Source: Hexactinellida sp. DTS-2022
Lineage: Eukaryota > Porifera > Hexactinellida
Assembly: GCA_028753945.1 (NCBI GenBank)
Contig: JAPNXP010000001.1
Span: 7,678,501 to 7,742,500 of the forward strand
Length of the DNA stretch: 64,000 nt
Reading direction: 5' to 3'
The position numbers were made by a program, and so were the translations under genes. Of this stretch, positions 10,948 to 21,196 are shown one piece after another. The notes under the pieces were generated by a model. That model did no database searches. It saw only the letters and a list, made by a program, of their open reading frames with translations, and was not told where the DNA came from. How positions within the stretch are numbered: position 1 is the first letter of the stretch; each line of letters starts with the position of its first letter.

Positions 10948-11690
10948 AGACAAATCATTCATAATGAGATTCCTTTACAATAATAAATATTCATTCTATG
11001 TATGCATTCATTTCTTTAGCGGTACTGGGATTTATACACAATTTGCACAATTCGTTTGCTTCCACTATCTGGGTTGTTCACATAGAACTTTCAGCCTTTG
11101 AGTGGGATAAATTTACCTATAATAATGTACATTGACTGATACCAAAGCTTTGATCCTTAGGTACAGTCGATTCGGGTGTTTTTGCCTCCCCGGTTATTTT
11201 GCCCCCTTGCACATACTTGTTTATCCATAACACAGTTCATATACGTACAGTTGAAATCGAATTGCTTTGCCTATCGGGGTTTTGCCTCTTTTCCCATGCA
11301 TTTAGGGGGGGGACGATTTCGCCTGTACTCTCAATTTGAAAGAGAATGAACTTCCCTTGAGTTCCCCTTGATTCTGCCTTGTGAATCGAGTATACTGACT
11401 TAAAATAATATCATCAACAATATTATCTACAGTCAACGCCCTGCGTACCAAGTCGGAAAGCTTGTAGGATCATAAATGCAATTTCGTCGGTTATAAGAAG
11501 TCCCAAAAGTACTGGAAAAATTGATAGATTTGGGGAAGTCACCCCCAAATGAATTTGATAATTCGCAGACTTGGGGGGTCCCCCCCAAATATATTTGAAA
11601 ATTAGCTGATTTGGGGGGGTCCCTCCCTAAATTGGGGGGACCCCCCCAAATGAAACCCTACAGCCAGCAGGTAATCACCAAACCTCAATG
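10948..11690. other. Non-coding stretch with G-rich tandem segments
   Basis: No gene seen. Around 11170-11345 a TTTTGCC motif recurs (GTTTTTGCCTCC, TATTTTGCCCCC, GTTTTGCCTC). At 11526-11650 an imperfect tandem repeat of about 60 bases carries TTGGGGGGTCCCCCCCAAAT, whose core GGGGGGTCCCCCC is itself palindromic. These are probably termini of decayed MITEs. Confidence 0.5.
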
Positions 11691-11695
11691 TGTGC

Positions 11696-11873
11696 AGGGA
11701 TGCCAACCTCTGAAAACCAAAAAGCGGGAGGTTTGCCATTTAATTTTTGGCGGGAGTTTTATCAAAAAAGCGGGAGGTCGAAGATGGAAAAGCGGGAGAC
11801 TCTTTCTTTGAATCTATCATGAATAGAACGATACAATATGATTAATTTTTATGTTTGAATATCTACAATTAGG
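11696..11873 (+). mobile_element. Left half of a CAGGGTTGCC MITE (family D)
   Basis: Starts CAGGGATGCCAACCTCTGAA and matches the first ~180 bases of the complete copy at 37983-38453: AAAGCGGGAG repeats, then ATCTATCATGAATAGAACGA and ATCTACAATTAGGA. The match stops at about 11873. The other half appears 6.4 kb away at 18250-18750, so the element seems to have been split by later insertions. Confidence 0.8.
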
Positions 11874-11939
11874 ACCGCTTTTTTTTCTATCTATCAAATT
11901 TCTTCGCGAGTATCCCGTATTCACCCAATGTATGCAATA

Positions 11940-12110
11940 ACACAATAAAAACAAAATACAGTACATAATAGATATAGTGATATTGGATATAGTGATATAT
12001 TGGATATAGTGATAATTTTGCAGCTTTAGGTGCGTCCCCGAGCAAATCCCATACAAATTTTATTGGTTATAGTGATATAATTATTGGATATAGTGATAAT
12101 TTGTGTATAG
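11940..12110. repeat. TTGGATATAGTGATA repeats
   Basis: TTGGATATAGTGATA-like 15 to 30 base motifs recur at about 11970-12020 and 12060-12105. A related pair, one inverted, flanks the other side of the P-type element near 17825-17890. They may be the outer edge of the element or a target repeat. Confidence 0.5.
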
Positions 12111-12337
12111 ATGGATTTTTTACCTTCCTTGGACCCATAAGCGTAGATATTTGGTATCCTTTCAAAATCTTGGGGGGGGGCAAAATTTTTTATCTCTATT
12201 CCTCATTATTAATATTATCTCATTATTAATTTTCATTACACAATGAACAATAAATTAACAATTTGTTTTTGTAACACCTTGAGAATGAATCTGTAGAATG
12301 AATAGTCGCATTTATCGCATAATAAGTCTACTATACA

Positions 12338-12657
12338 TGTTACGGAAGATGTTGGCGATTGGAAGATGTTGGCTCGGTTAATTTGTATGGCTTTTCTTCA
12401 GGACTAATGAGGGTTGAGTTAACCGCAGCACTTATCAGTAATTCCCGAGCCAACATCTTCCAATACGGAAGATGTTGGCGTTTACAAAATCTTTTTGTGG
12501 AATCCTTATTACTGCAAATGTTACCAGAAACCTTATCAATGTACATAACTGGAAACCTGATAAGTGCTGCGGTTAACTGAAACCTCATTAGTGCTGAAGA
12601 AAAGCCATACAAATTAACCGAGCCAACATCTTCCAATCGCCAACATCTTCCGTAACA
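12338..12657. mobile_element. 320 bp palindromic MITE inserted in the P-element terminus
   Basis: Ends are TGTTACGGAAGATGTTGG and the exact complement, and the arms run on with GATTGGAAGATGTTGGC and CTCGGTTAATTTGTATGGC. TACA flanks both sides (12334-12337 and 12658-12661). Removing the element rebuilds CTACTATACATAAGGCC, which is the sequence found at the other terminus near 17825, so this is a real 4 base duplication. No protein; the open frames on both strands are repeat translations. Confidence 0.9.
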
Positions 12658-13079
12658 TACATAAGGCCTCACAGTAAAGTATTAAATTTGGACCAGGGAT
12701 GCGGTCGCCGGCGGGAAACGAAAATTGTGTTACTAGTATTTTATTTCAAATTTGGTGACCTATTTCTTAAAAATAGTAAGTCCAATAATAGTCACTGTCA
12801 GGGATAGCTCATGTTAATATTTGTTGCCCATATATTGAATATTTCCCTATTACATCAGTTGACATTTACTCTACTTGTATATGATTTGAATAAGAGTTGC
12901 ATGCATAAACACAAAATTAATCATGTAATTATCTACCAATAAGATACTACAATACAATATAGAGAAAAAATTAGAAATTATGCCGTAAGTGAAGAATTAA
13001 TTATTGAACTTTTTCAATTTCCGCTTTTCTAGTCCTTTTAGAGCAACGCTGGAATTATAGTTTTTAACTTTATTTGCGA

Positions 13080-13646
13080 TTAAACAATTTCCTTCAATCC
13101 AAATAAGCTAGATAGATAACAGCCGTTTACATTACAAGAACTTTTAGAAGGACAAGTTGTTCTCCAGCCGTCATGACCAGCCTTCATGACATGACCACTA
13201 TCAACATCAATTAAGAAGCTTGAAGCAAGATCCATTAAAATCTTTCTAGATGGTCCTTCTACGAATAAACCCATCAGATCACTATTGCTTTCGATAATAG
13301 TGAGTACTTTCCAGACAATAATCATAGATTCCAATACAAACTCAGAAGGATACTTCAAATCACCGCGATCAGTAAGCTGTAGTAGTTTATACTGGGGTCC
13401 GAATGATTCATCTAATAGAAAATCTTTGTCAAAGATTAACTTATCTCGACATATATGGCAAGGTGGGGAACGCTTCAGGTATTGATGTGTAGCATACCCA
13501 GCAATAAAAGCTAATGACAGGAGTGTTTGGGTATTACACTCAATGACTGATAGATCTGATAATTCTTCAAGGAAAGGACCAAGGTCGTTCTCGGTATCGG
13601 AAGGTGGACAATCAACAGGTGAGAAAGAATTAATGAATTCCTGCAT
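13080..13646 (-). pseudogene. P-element transposase, C-terminal domain
   Basis: The frame contains LLSLAFIAGYATHQYLK followed by CHICRDKL, the conserved aromatic-glycine-tyrosine stretch and CxxC pair of P-type (THAP9-like) transposase C-termini, then LKYPSEFVLES. It stops naturally at 13080. Upstream the frame is still open for several codons (QLPKAKSANF) before the family E insertion separates it from the catalytic part. It cannot be made alone as it stands. Confidence 0.85.
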
Positions 13647-13799
13647 AGTAAAATTAGCGGATTTAGCCTTGGGAAGTTGAAAATAGATTCAATCGTGACC
13701 TACGTTATATAAGGCCTATGCACCAACTTTGTGAAACTGGACCATGGATTAAAGGAAGGCTATTGATAAATAGGTTATTTATCGTTATCTAAATAACTA

Positions 13800-14330
13800 G
13801 TAGTGTTAGACCTCATAAATGTTCTATAACATTATAGGAACATGATATCAAGGTATACATAGCACCCTTCAGAATTGAGCTATGTCATCATTTTATTACG
13901 TAATCGCTATTTTTGGTGGGTATTATGGTGTTTTTATAGCCTGCTTTTAACATAGTTAGACCCGTTATAAATGTTCAATATTTGAACATGATGATGCCCA
14001 GGACTTGTCAAATTTAACAATGTGAAATTTTAGTGATTACGTTATCATGCGATAATGAGTAAGAATATTGGAAATCTGGTGTGACCAAAGTGTCCGCATC
14101 ATTAATGTGCATGTTCTATTAGATTTTCAGATTTTATCTCTTAGAGTGCGCGAATTATGTGCGATTAAGTGACTTTTCAGGGTTCTCGAAATGTTACAAT
14201 GACGTCATAACTAGTCGAGATGTGATAAATTTTGAGTGAAAACCTCAAATTGTTGACGGGTGCCAAAAGTTACCCCTATATGCCAAAAATCACATTTGGA
14301 GACCGGAAACTTAATGCTTTATCAATTTTT
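13800..14330 (+). repeat. Family E repeat
   Basis: Shared with 20500-20880 (inverted), 45650-46020 (direct) and partly 57395-57500. Diagnostic stretches are TTAACAATGTGAAATTTTAG, GGTGTGACCAA.GTGTCCGCATC, GACTTTTCAGGGTTCTCG, CAATGACGTCATAAC and GGGTGCCAAAAGTTACCCCT. No coding sense. It separates two exons or fragments of the P-type transposase. Confidence 0.85.
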
Positions 14331-14401
14331 ATAATTGGATCCTCTCAGACACAAGTTAAAACCCCCGAGATCGCGACGTTCCAGTCCTTTTCTTAAGGAG
14401 T

Positions 14402-15223
14402 CTATGCTTTCAACACTAATTTAACATTTTGACGTTCTAAGACTGAAGGATAACATAATTTCATTGTTAGACGCGGGGCTAATTTCGCCAGACTTTGCTT
14501 CTCAGAGTTATAGAGGATGCGTATATCTTGAAAAGAAGCACAGCACAATCTTAATGGATAAGAACAAGAATCGATTCGAATATCATTAAAATCGGGATAA
14601 ATATAACATCTGTTATCTGACTTCAGATTCAACCAATTGTTTCGTATAGTTTTTAAAATGTGGACAAAATCGAAAGTGAGAAAAAGAGGCCAATTAACAT
14701 CACAAGGATGGGGTACACAAGTTTCAAGCTTACCAACAGGAGAGAACAGCTTGAATAACTTCACATTAAGAGGATAGTTGTCAGTTGAGATGATGTCGAT
14801 AAATAAACCACAACGCTCTATATCTTCAACACAAGATGTTATAATGGGAAATATTTTTTCTGCTGAAAGAGATGCACAAGGTAAAAGACGAACTAGAGTA
14901 GACCATTTTTTCTGAAGACTTGAAACCATAATAGCAAATACAGTTTTAATTGGATCTTCTGGACTTAGACTAGAACCATATATCTTGCCTCCTTTGAATG
15001 ATATATCCGATTTTACATGTATTTCATCCATTTGAATAATAATATGTTTCTCAGCTTCAGAGAAAGAATGGGTCGCTTGCTTAAGGAAAGGAAAGAATTC
15101 GCTCTCAAGTCCAAAAGAAGAATATAACTTTTCCAAAGTATTGAAATGAGGAAGAGATAGACAAGGCATTTGTTGAAGATATTTATAACAAGCTGGAGAA
15201 ATCAAGTGTGTTTTAAGAGCCAA
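14402..15223 (-). pseudogene. P-element transposase, RNase H-like catalytic region
   Basis: A 273 residue open frame. It has IIIQMDEIHVKSDISFKGG, holding the first catalytic Asp of P-type transposases, then SSLQKKWSTLVRLLP, IISTDNYPLNVKLFKLFS with the next acidic residue, and HPCDVNWPLFLTFDFVHILK followed by KTIRNNWLN. These are the hallmark blocks of the family that includes the Drosophila P element and THAP9. The catalytic blocks seem intact; the break with the upstream part (15224-15240) is a short stretch containing GGTATAACATCC and could be an intron or a small deletion. Confidence 0.9.
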
Positions 15224-15239
15224 AACTTGTGTGAGGATG

Positions 15240-16110
15240 TTATACCTGCGCCTGTTCTTGGGTACAAGACTTTTCTAACTGACATTGGATGAACTGAAGC
15301 CTGGAAATTTTGGGGCAATCAGCTAACTCTAAATCAACATTAGATGTATGTAAATTGTTAATAACTCGTTCAATATGATCTTTGGTCAAAGATAAATTGC
15401 AAGCATTCTCATTAATGATCTTGGATTCATTGGAGAGTTTACATGGACGAGGCGATCCAGAAATCTCATTGAGAATTAATTCAATTTGTCGTATATCGCT
15501 TATAGAGCAGAGCGAAAGTGGTAAAATTTCTCCATTGTGAAAGGCTCTAACAGATAAGTCGAAAGATACTAATAAATGCGAATTCATTATGAGATTGTTT
15601 TCTGCTAAAATAGGGAGCATATAAATTATGCTATATTCATCTGGATACCATAGTGACCATGTTTTGGGTATAGAAAGCAAAGATATCTTATCTTTCTCCT
15701 CGCTCTCTGATGTCAGGCTAAGTGTAAAAGTTTTGTTGAGTAGTTCTTCATCTTTAGAGTCGAGGGACATACGCCTTCGATTTTTGGTGGTAGTAGGTTG
15801 CGAATGGATAGATGAATGGCCTGGTAGAAAAGCTGGAATGGCACCTTGTTTTAGCCTGGGGTTGACTCTTGGAATTTCACGAAAAGTACCATCTCCTTTT
15901 GGAATTTTGTGGGTGTATTCAATATCCTCCTCGAGAAAATGCCCCACACAGACGTAAACTCCCTTGAAGCAATGTAAATCATCTCTCCTCTCCTAATCCA
16001 TGTGTGCCTGAGTTCATCTGGTTTCATTGGTAGTTTTGAAGACTGGGACATGTTCATCAGATTTGCAGTTACTCCTACATCCGAAAACGGAGCAACTGTT
16101 CGGCATTGGT
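15240..16110 (-). pseudogene. THAP domain and linker of the P-type transposase, frameshifted
   Basis: The zinc-binding residues of a THAP domain are all present but in three frames. CSVFGCRSN (C-x4-C, 16077-16094) is in one frame; KPDELRHTWIRR with the invariant Trp is in a second; VYVCVGHFLEED (C-x2-H, ~15945) is in the third, which continues through RLKQGAIPAF and the linker to 15240. Two frameshifts, near 16035 and 15960, are needed. THAP domains bind the transposon's own subterminal sites, so this copy could not work without repair. The reading down to 15240 contains no other recognised domain. Confidence 0.82.
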
Positions 16111-16222
16111 AATTTGAAAAGCTAATATTATAAATCAAATGATTAGTATATGTATCGTGAATCTTGGAGCAACAGAAGCGAACAACATACACTGAACATA
16201 TTTATTTATTTATTTATTACAG

Positions 16223-16370
16223 TGTTGTATCAACTCATTTTGAGTTGGCAAAACAACTCATTTTTTGTCTGCCAACTCATTCAAATTTCCTTCACCAACT
16301 CATTCAACTCATTCATTTTGCTATTACCAACTCATTCAACTCATTCAAGAAAATGAGTTGATTCTCCCAA
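16223..16370. mobile_element. CAACTCATT MITE, copy 1
   Basis: Begins TTGTATCAACTCATTTTGAG and is packed with CAACTCATT motifs in both orientations, ending near AATGAGTTGATTCTCCCAAC. Its right terminus is less complete than in the second copy at 16541-16692. Confidence 0.75.
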
Positions 16371-16540
16371 CTCATTTTTTATTAAACTAATTGTAACTAA
16401 CGTATATCTTAAATCTTCAGTTTATTAATACATTTACAGCTGCATAGGTCGGCTCTCAAAAGTGATCCGGCCAAATTTGGATCTCCCTGCGCATTAATGT
16501 TACGACAAAGTGAAAGTTGTCTGGCCATGGTCGGAAGTAG

Positions 16541-16692
16541 GTTTGTATCAACTCATTTTGAGTTGGCAAAACAACTCCTTTTTTGTCTACCAATTCAACT
16601 CATTCATTTTGCTGTCACCAACTCATTCAGCTCATTCAACTCATTCAAGAAAATGAGTTGATTCTGCCAACTCAAAATGAGTTGATACAACC
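16541..16692. mobile_element. CAACTCATT MITE, copy 2
   Basis: Ends are exact complements: TTGTATCAACTCATTTTGAG and CTCAAAATGAGTTGATACAA. Inside, AACTCATTCA is repeated. It is one of several small elements in the window with minisatellite-like interiors. Confidence 0.85.
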
Positions 16693-16806
16693 CTGACACA
16701 TAATAGATACGATTTTTTTGCAATGAAGGCTATATAACATAATCCATTTAATATATTATGGGTGATTAAAAACATCAAAAACTAAAAATATTTTTTCGGT
16801 CAGTAC

Positions 16807-17643
16807 CATAGACTCCTTTAATAGAAGGACTAGTATCTGACAATCTGGGATTTCGGAACTTGGGTCCCAAGTTCAATTTGGGTCCCATCATATCTTGGGT
16901 TGTACACGTGCTAGAACCTTCATCTTGGTGTCAAACATGGGATTTTGAGGGATGAGAAATTAACTAATTACGCTTTTGACCTTTTACCACGTCACCTAAA
17001 GGTCATTTTAACACAAATAGTCTTTGTAAATATGTATATATTTCTATGTTCAGAGTTGATTGAATAAACTTTTTTTGCATTATCATGATGACGTAATAAT
17101 TAGAAAATACTTGTGATTGGAAAATGAGCAAGCATATTTGTGATTTTGGTGGGAGATATGTAGGTGCTATTAATATACATATATTGTATTAAATTTTCAC
17201 GTTTCTATCTCCCATGTAGCGTGAGTTATAAGCTAATAGGTGGATTTTCACATTTTGGAAAAGGTGACAATGACGTCATAATTCCATGGTAGGTGTGAAT
17301 TTTGGTTCAAGACTCGAACTTGTCCGAGCCAGACCCAAAATACCCCTGCATGCCAAAAATCAGCCCCGTGGGTCTTGTAGTTTATTCAATCAACTCTGAA
17401 CATAGAAATATATACATATTTACAAAAGACTATTTGTGTTAAAATTACCTTTAGGTGACGTGGTAAAAGGTCAAAAGCGTAATTAATTAATTTCTCATCC
17501 CTCAAAATCCCATGTTTGACACCAAGATGAAGGTTCTAGCACGTGTACAACCCAAGATATGATAGGACCCAAATTGAACTTGGGACCCAAGTTCCGCAAT
17601 CCCAGATTGTCAGATACTAGTCCTTCTATTAAAGTAGTCTATG
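16807..17643. mobile_element. 837 bp foldback element with 8 bp target duplication
   Basis: Arms of ~250-270 bases are near-perfect inverted repeats (CATAGACTNCTTTAATAG, CAATCTGGGATT, GGGTCCCAAGTTC, CAAACATGGGATTTTGAGG). GTCAGTAC flanks both sides (16799-16806 and 17644-17651). The terminus CATAGACTACT is close to CATAGCCTACT at the end of the surrounding P-type element, and an 8 base duplication is what P elements make, so it may be a non-autonomous relative moved by the same transposase. The middle holds a CAATGACGTCATAATTCC segment similar to family E. Confidence 0.9.
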
Positions 17644-17829
17644 GTCAGTACACAAATTTTTCTCAATTTATGACAGTGACTAATTATTGGACTTGCTATT
17701 TTTAAGAAATAGATCACCAAATTTGAAATAAAATACTAGTAACACAATTTTCGTTTCCCGCCGGCGACCGCATCCCTGGTCCAAATTTCATACTCTACTG
17801 TGAGGCCTTATGTATAGTAGGCTATGATT

Positions 17830-18250
17830 GGATATAGTGATAATTTGGCCACAAATCAAAATGTCCCCACCATTATCACTATATCCAATATGTACTGTAG
17901 CTAGATCAATGAATTGTAATTTTTCTACAAAGTATGTTTTTTTTATTAGATATAAGTAGATGTAGCAGATTTTAATATCTTCAAAAGTTATCGTCATTTA
18001 TGGACATTTTTCTCTAGATTTCAAGAAAATTCATTACGATTAGGCAATCAAATTTGTAAATGTGTTGTAAAGTTTATTCCACCCGTGGTTGCATTGATTG
18101 ACATATAAACTAAACGAAAAAAAATTCAGTATCATACATATCTGGTATAACAACTTTCTGGAGGATGTAGGCCACCCGTGATATATTTAAGAATTTCTTC
18201 CAAATTCTAATTAAAACATAATAGTACAGTGTAATAATAAGGGTTCTAAA
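17830..18250. other. Non-coding stretch between the P-type element and the split MITE
   Basis: Contains an inverted pair of GGATATAGTGATAAT / ATTATCACTATATCC at 17832-17845 and 17872-17887. Nothing else recognised. Confidence 0.4.
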
Positions 18251-18750
18251 GAATCTTAACTAACTTACAATTATATGAGTAGAACAATACTTGGTACTCG
18301 TATCTAGACTAATTTTAGCAAAAAATCCAGTTATTTTACGTATATATCATGAAAAATAAATATAGGAGTTTGAAAAGTTTGGCGGGAGGTGGGAGGATGG
18401 GAGAAAAAAAGGCTAAAAAGCGGAAGGGTTGGCAACAGGGGCGTCGGAAGCGTGAAATCGGGGAGGGGGCAATCAGAATTTAGAGGGGGCACAGACAAAA
18501 AGCTAATTCTTAGTAGTATAAAACCCAACGTGATTTTATGTCTTTTTTGATAGTTTCACTTCGGATAAGAGCAGTGGTATCATGACATTTGAACTCATGT
18601 GTATCATTGGTGTTGTTATTTCATCTATTTGGACAGGGGAAGGGGCTCAGGCGAGGGGATGCACAGATGAGGGGGGCACCGAGATTTTTGAGGGGGGCAC
18701 GTGCCCCCCTGTGCCCCCCCTTCTGACGCCCCTGGTTGGCAACCCTGTAT
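18250..18750 (+). mobile_element. Right half of the split family D MITE
   Basis: Matches the second half of the complete copy at 37983-38453: CTTGGTACTCG, CAGTTATTTTACG, TTTGGCGGGAGGT and the terminus GGGTTGGCAACCCTG. A second MITE (18436-18734) sits inside its terminus. Together with 11696-11873 it seems to form one element separated by ~6.4 kb. Confidence 0.78.
18436..18734. mobile_element. 299 bp hAT MITE with exact 8 bp target duplication
   Basis: Terminal inverted repeats CAGGGGCGTCGGAAG and CTTCTGACGCCCCTG, flanked by GTTGGCAA on both sides (18428-18435 and 18735-18742). Removing it restores the GGGTTGGCAACCCTG end of the family D MITE. Ends starting CAGGGG and an 8 base duplication are hAT hallmarks. 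GGGGGCAC is repeated just inside both ends. Confidence 0.95.
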
Positions 18751-19117
18751 GTGCAGTGAATTTAATATGTGAATATGTGCAATCATGAATGATTTTTAAC
18801 TTTTAAAGCAATATTAATCAAAATAATTAATTCCCACGTGACGTCATAAACCCATAAATCGGTATACTATGTCTCATTCATATTGTGGGCGAATCGGATA
18901 AGAACTGAAGGAGTTATTCCCAAATAAGTGCATTTATGACGTCATAATCCCGTTATTTCGTTTCAAAAACCAATAGATCGTATTTGCAGTACAAAATGAC
19001 CCTAGGAAACAAATTTTCATCTTTCTGGGACTCGTAGTCTTTCCAATTAATTCTGGACACACAGTGTCACACACACACACACAAACACACAAACAGACAA
19101 CAATTTCGCTTTTAATA

Positions 19118-19225
19118 TACGAGCCCTTCGGTCTCGGTCGCTTCGCGACGGATCACTCTCGCAAAAGTCGCTTCGCGACTTTTGTTCGTTCGTGTTAGGC
19201 ACTACGCGATACAATTAACGGCCGC
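19118..19225 (+). repeat. GC mini-hairpin cluster, copy 1
   Basis: A run of short hairpins with TTC loops in AT-rich surroundings: GGTCGCTTCGCGACGG, AAAGTCGCTTCGCGACTTT and GGCCGCTTCGCGGCC. Related clusters lie at 19685-19815, 28680-28765, 37712-37830 (inverted), 45525-45600, 48374-48452 and 54463-54545. Confidence 0.88.
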
Positions 19226-19684
19226 TTCGCGGCCTTTCCTTCCCCAAAAGCAATCACAATAATAATGAGTTTTAGTAGTTCAATAAATTTCAGTTGCACG
19301 ATAAGAAAGCTCGAATCAAAATAATACTAAAAGGAAACAGACAATAGAATGGACAAATGATTGATTGGTTAAGTTAATTTATTTTCAATCAATCAAATTG
19401 GAGCCTCAGAAAATATTTCTATTATGCACAATCTATTTATACTAATTGATGAAATCTGCTAATCCATACTAACAAACCCTCGAATTTAATTGGCTAACAT
19501 ATTTTGTCACCTTCAAATGTGAATATTTCTCTTCAAAAACCAATAGATCGTTGTCGCAGTATAAAATTACCCCTGTATACAAATTTCAGCTTTCTGGGAC
19601 TCGTAGTCTTTCCAATTAATTCTGGACAAACAAACAAACAAACAAACACACAAACAAACACACACACAACAATTCCTCTTTTTA

Positions 19685-19815
19685 TATACGAGCCCTTCGG
19701 TCTCGGTCGCTTCGCGACGGATCAATCTCTCACAAGAGTCGCTTGGCGACTTTTGTTCGTTCGTGTTGTTAGACACTACGCGATACAATTAACGGCCGCT
19801 TCGTGGCCTTTCCCT
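19685..19815 (+). repeat. GC mini-hairpin cluster, copy 2
   Basis: Same order of hairpins as copy 1, 570 bases further on. Two stems carry a mismatch (GTCGCTTGGCGAC and GGCCGCTTCGTGGCC). Confidence 0.88.
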
Positions 19816-20271
19816 CCCCAAAAGCAATCACATTAATAATGAGCTTTAATAGCTCAATAAATTTCAGTTGCACGATAAGAAAGCTCGAATCAAAATAATA
19901 CTAAAAGAAAAACAGGCAGTAGAATAGACAAATGATTGATTGGTTAAATGAATTTATTTTCAATCAATCAAATTGGAGCCTCATAAAATATTTCTATTAG
20001 GCACAGGCTATTTATACTAATTGAATAAGTTAGCTAATTCATACTAACAAACCCTCGAATTTAATTGGCCAACATATTTTGTCACCTTCAAATGTTAATA
20101 TTTCTCTTCAAAAACCAATAGATCGTTGTCGCAGTATAAATTTACCCCTGTATAGAAATTTTCAGCTTTCTGGGACTTGTAGTCTTTCCAATTAATTCTG
20201 GACAAACAAACAAACAAACACACACACACACAAACACACAACAATTCCTCTTTTTATATATAGATAGATAC

Positions 20272-20304
<33 letters not shown>

Positions 20305-20880
20305 CAGAACATGTCCCTTTATCTCGACATATAGGGACATATTTTTAAAAGTCGACTTTTTTATAACACAATTTAGGTAAAAAAAGCTCGATTCCCTATA
20401 AGGAAATTCACCATAAAAAGTGTGTTTTTATGGTGACTTACATAAATATGTCCATATATGTATCTGGAGATAAATGGACGTGTTTTGTATATATATATAT
20501 TAGTTTGTATGTTACGAGTTGATTGAAGAAAGTGGACGGTTTCCAAATGTGATTTTGGGCATATAGGGGTAACTTTTGGCACCCGCCAACAAGTTGAGGT
20601 TTCCACTCAAGATTTCTCACACATCGACAAGTTATGACGTCATTGTCACATTTCGAGAACCCTGAAAATTCAGTTAATCGCACATAATTCGCGCCCTTTA
20701 AGAGAGAAAAATCTGAAAATTTAATAGAACATGTAAATTAATGATGCGGACACGTTGGTCACACCAGATCGCCAATATGCTTACTCATTATCGAATGATG
20801 ACGTAATCACTAAATTTCACATTGTTAAATTCTACTATTTTAGGCCTATTTACAAATTTCAAAATATGTCAATTGATCCT
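20305..20880 (-). repeat. Small foldback and inverted family E copy
   Basis: 20310-20490 holds an imperfect inverted repeat (ACATGTCCCTTTATCTCGAC against GGAGATAAATGGACGTGT). From about 20500 to 20850 the sequence is family E read on the minus strand (GGGTAACTTTTGGCACCCGC, GTTATGACGTCATTG, GGTCACACCAGATCGCC). Confidence 0.8.
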
Positions 20881-20884
20881 TATG

Positions 20885-21190
20885 CCACATAACACCTCTA
20901 CAAATCGGTCCTGACACTTTGAGGTGAGGATGACATCGTCAAAAAAATGTGTTTTTACAATTTTGTTAATTCAATATTTCGAATGGGTTGGTTGGTGTTG
21001 GGTGATCAGTGATCACCCAACACTCACATAAAAAATGCCTACTCATCACTTATTATATTCCACTGAAATTTGAATATCTTTGAAATGAAGTGAGCTAAAA
21101 CGAAACTTCCAACTCACTAAGGGTCGTTGCCTTTTGAAGCACCTTTCTGAAATAATTTAACACCTTCATAGTGATAATGACATAGCGAAA
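20885..21190 (+). repeat. Family C repeat
   Basis: Matches 47017-47320 and, inverted, 2281-2620: TTATGCCACATAACACCTCT, GAGGATGACATCGTCAAAAA, GGGTGATCAGTGATCACCC (here an extra palindrome) and CACTAAGGGTCGTTGCC. It runs straight into a family A hairpin. Confidence 0.85.
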
Positions 21191-21196
21191 AAAAAA

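Larger units (their letters stand above)
12662..17826 (-). mobile_element. P-element superfamily transposon (THAP transposase)
   Basis: About 150 bases at 12660-12800 reappear inverted at 17665-17820: shared stretches are AAGGCCTCACAGTA, TTTGGACCAGGGATGCGG and TAGTAACACAATTTTCG. Between them lie minus-strand pieces of a P-type transposase in correct order: THAP zinc finger (15900-16110), middle region, RNase H-like catalytic part (14402-15223) and C-terminal domain (13080-13646). The right end CATAGCCTACT (inverted) is close to the ends of the foldback at 16807-17643. Inside it are a family E repeat (13800-14330), two CAACTCATT MITEs and that foldback. The left end is less clear because of the insertion at 12338, and I found no convincing target duplication. 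Confidence 0.88.
18965..20305 (+). repeat. Family F repeat, two and a half tandem units of ~570 bp
   Basis: CAAAAACCAATAGATCG starts units near 18965, 19535 and 20105. Each has TTTCTGGGACTCGTAGTC and TTCCAATTAATTCTGGAC, then an (ACAA/CACA)n microsatellite, then in the first two units TTTTATATACGAGCCCTTCG with a cluster of GC hairpins. The third copy instead ends in a (TAGA)n tail at 20270-20305, which looks like the 3' tail of a retroposon. No coding sequence. The minus-strand open frame here is a translation of CA repeats. Confidence 0.82.

Noticed and set aside
14402-15223. Host THAP9-type gene instead of a transposon
   Set aside because: The locus is flanked by ~150 base inverted repeats and has frameshifts in the THAP part, so a decayed transposon fits better.
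19567-19836. Cys/Val-rich frame VCVCLCVCLFVC
   Set aside because: Translation of a CA/ACAA microsatellite.
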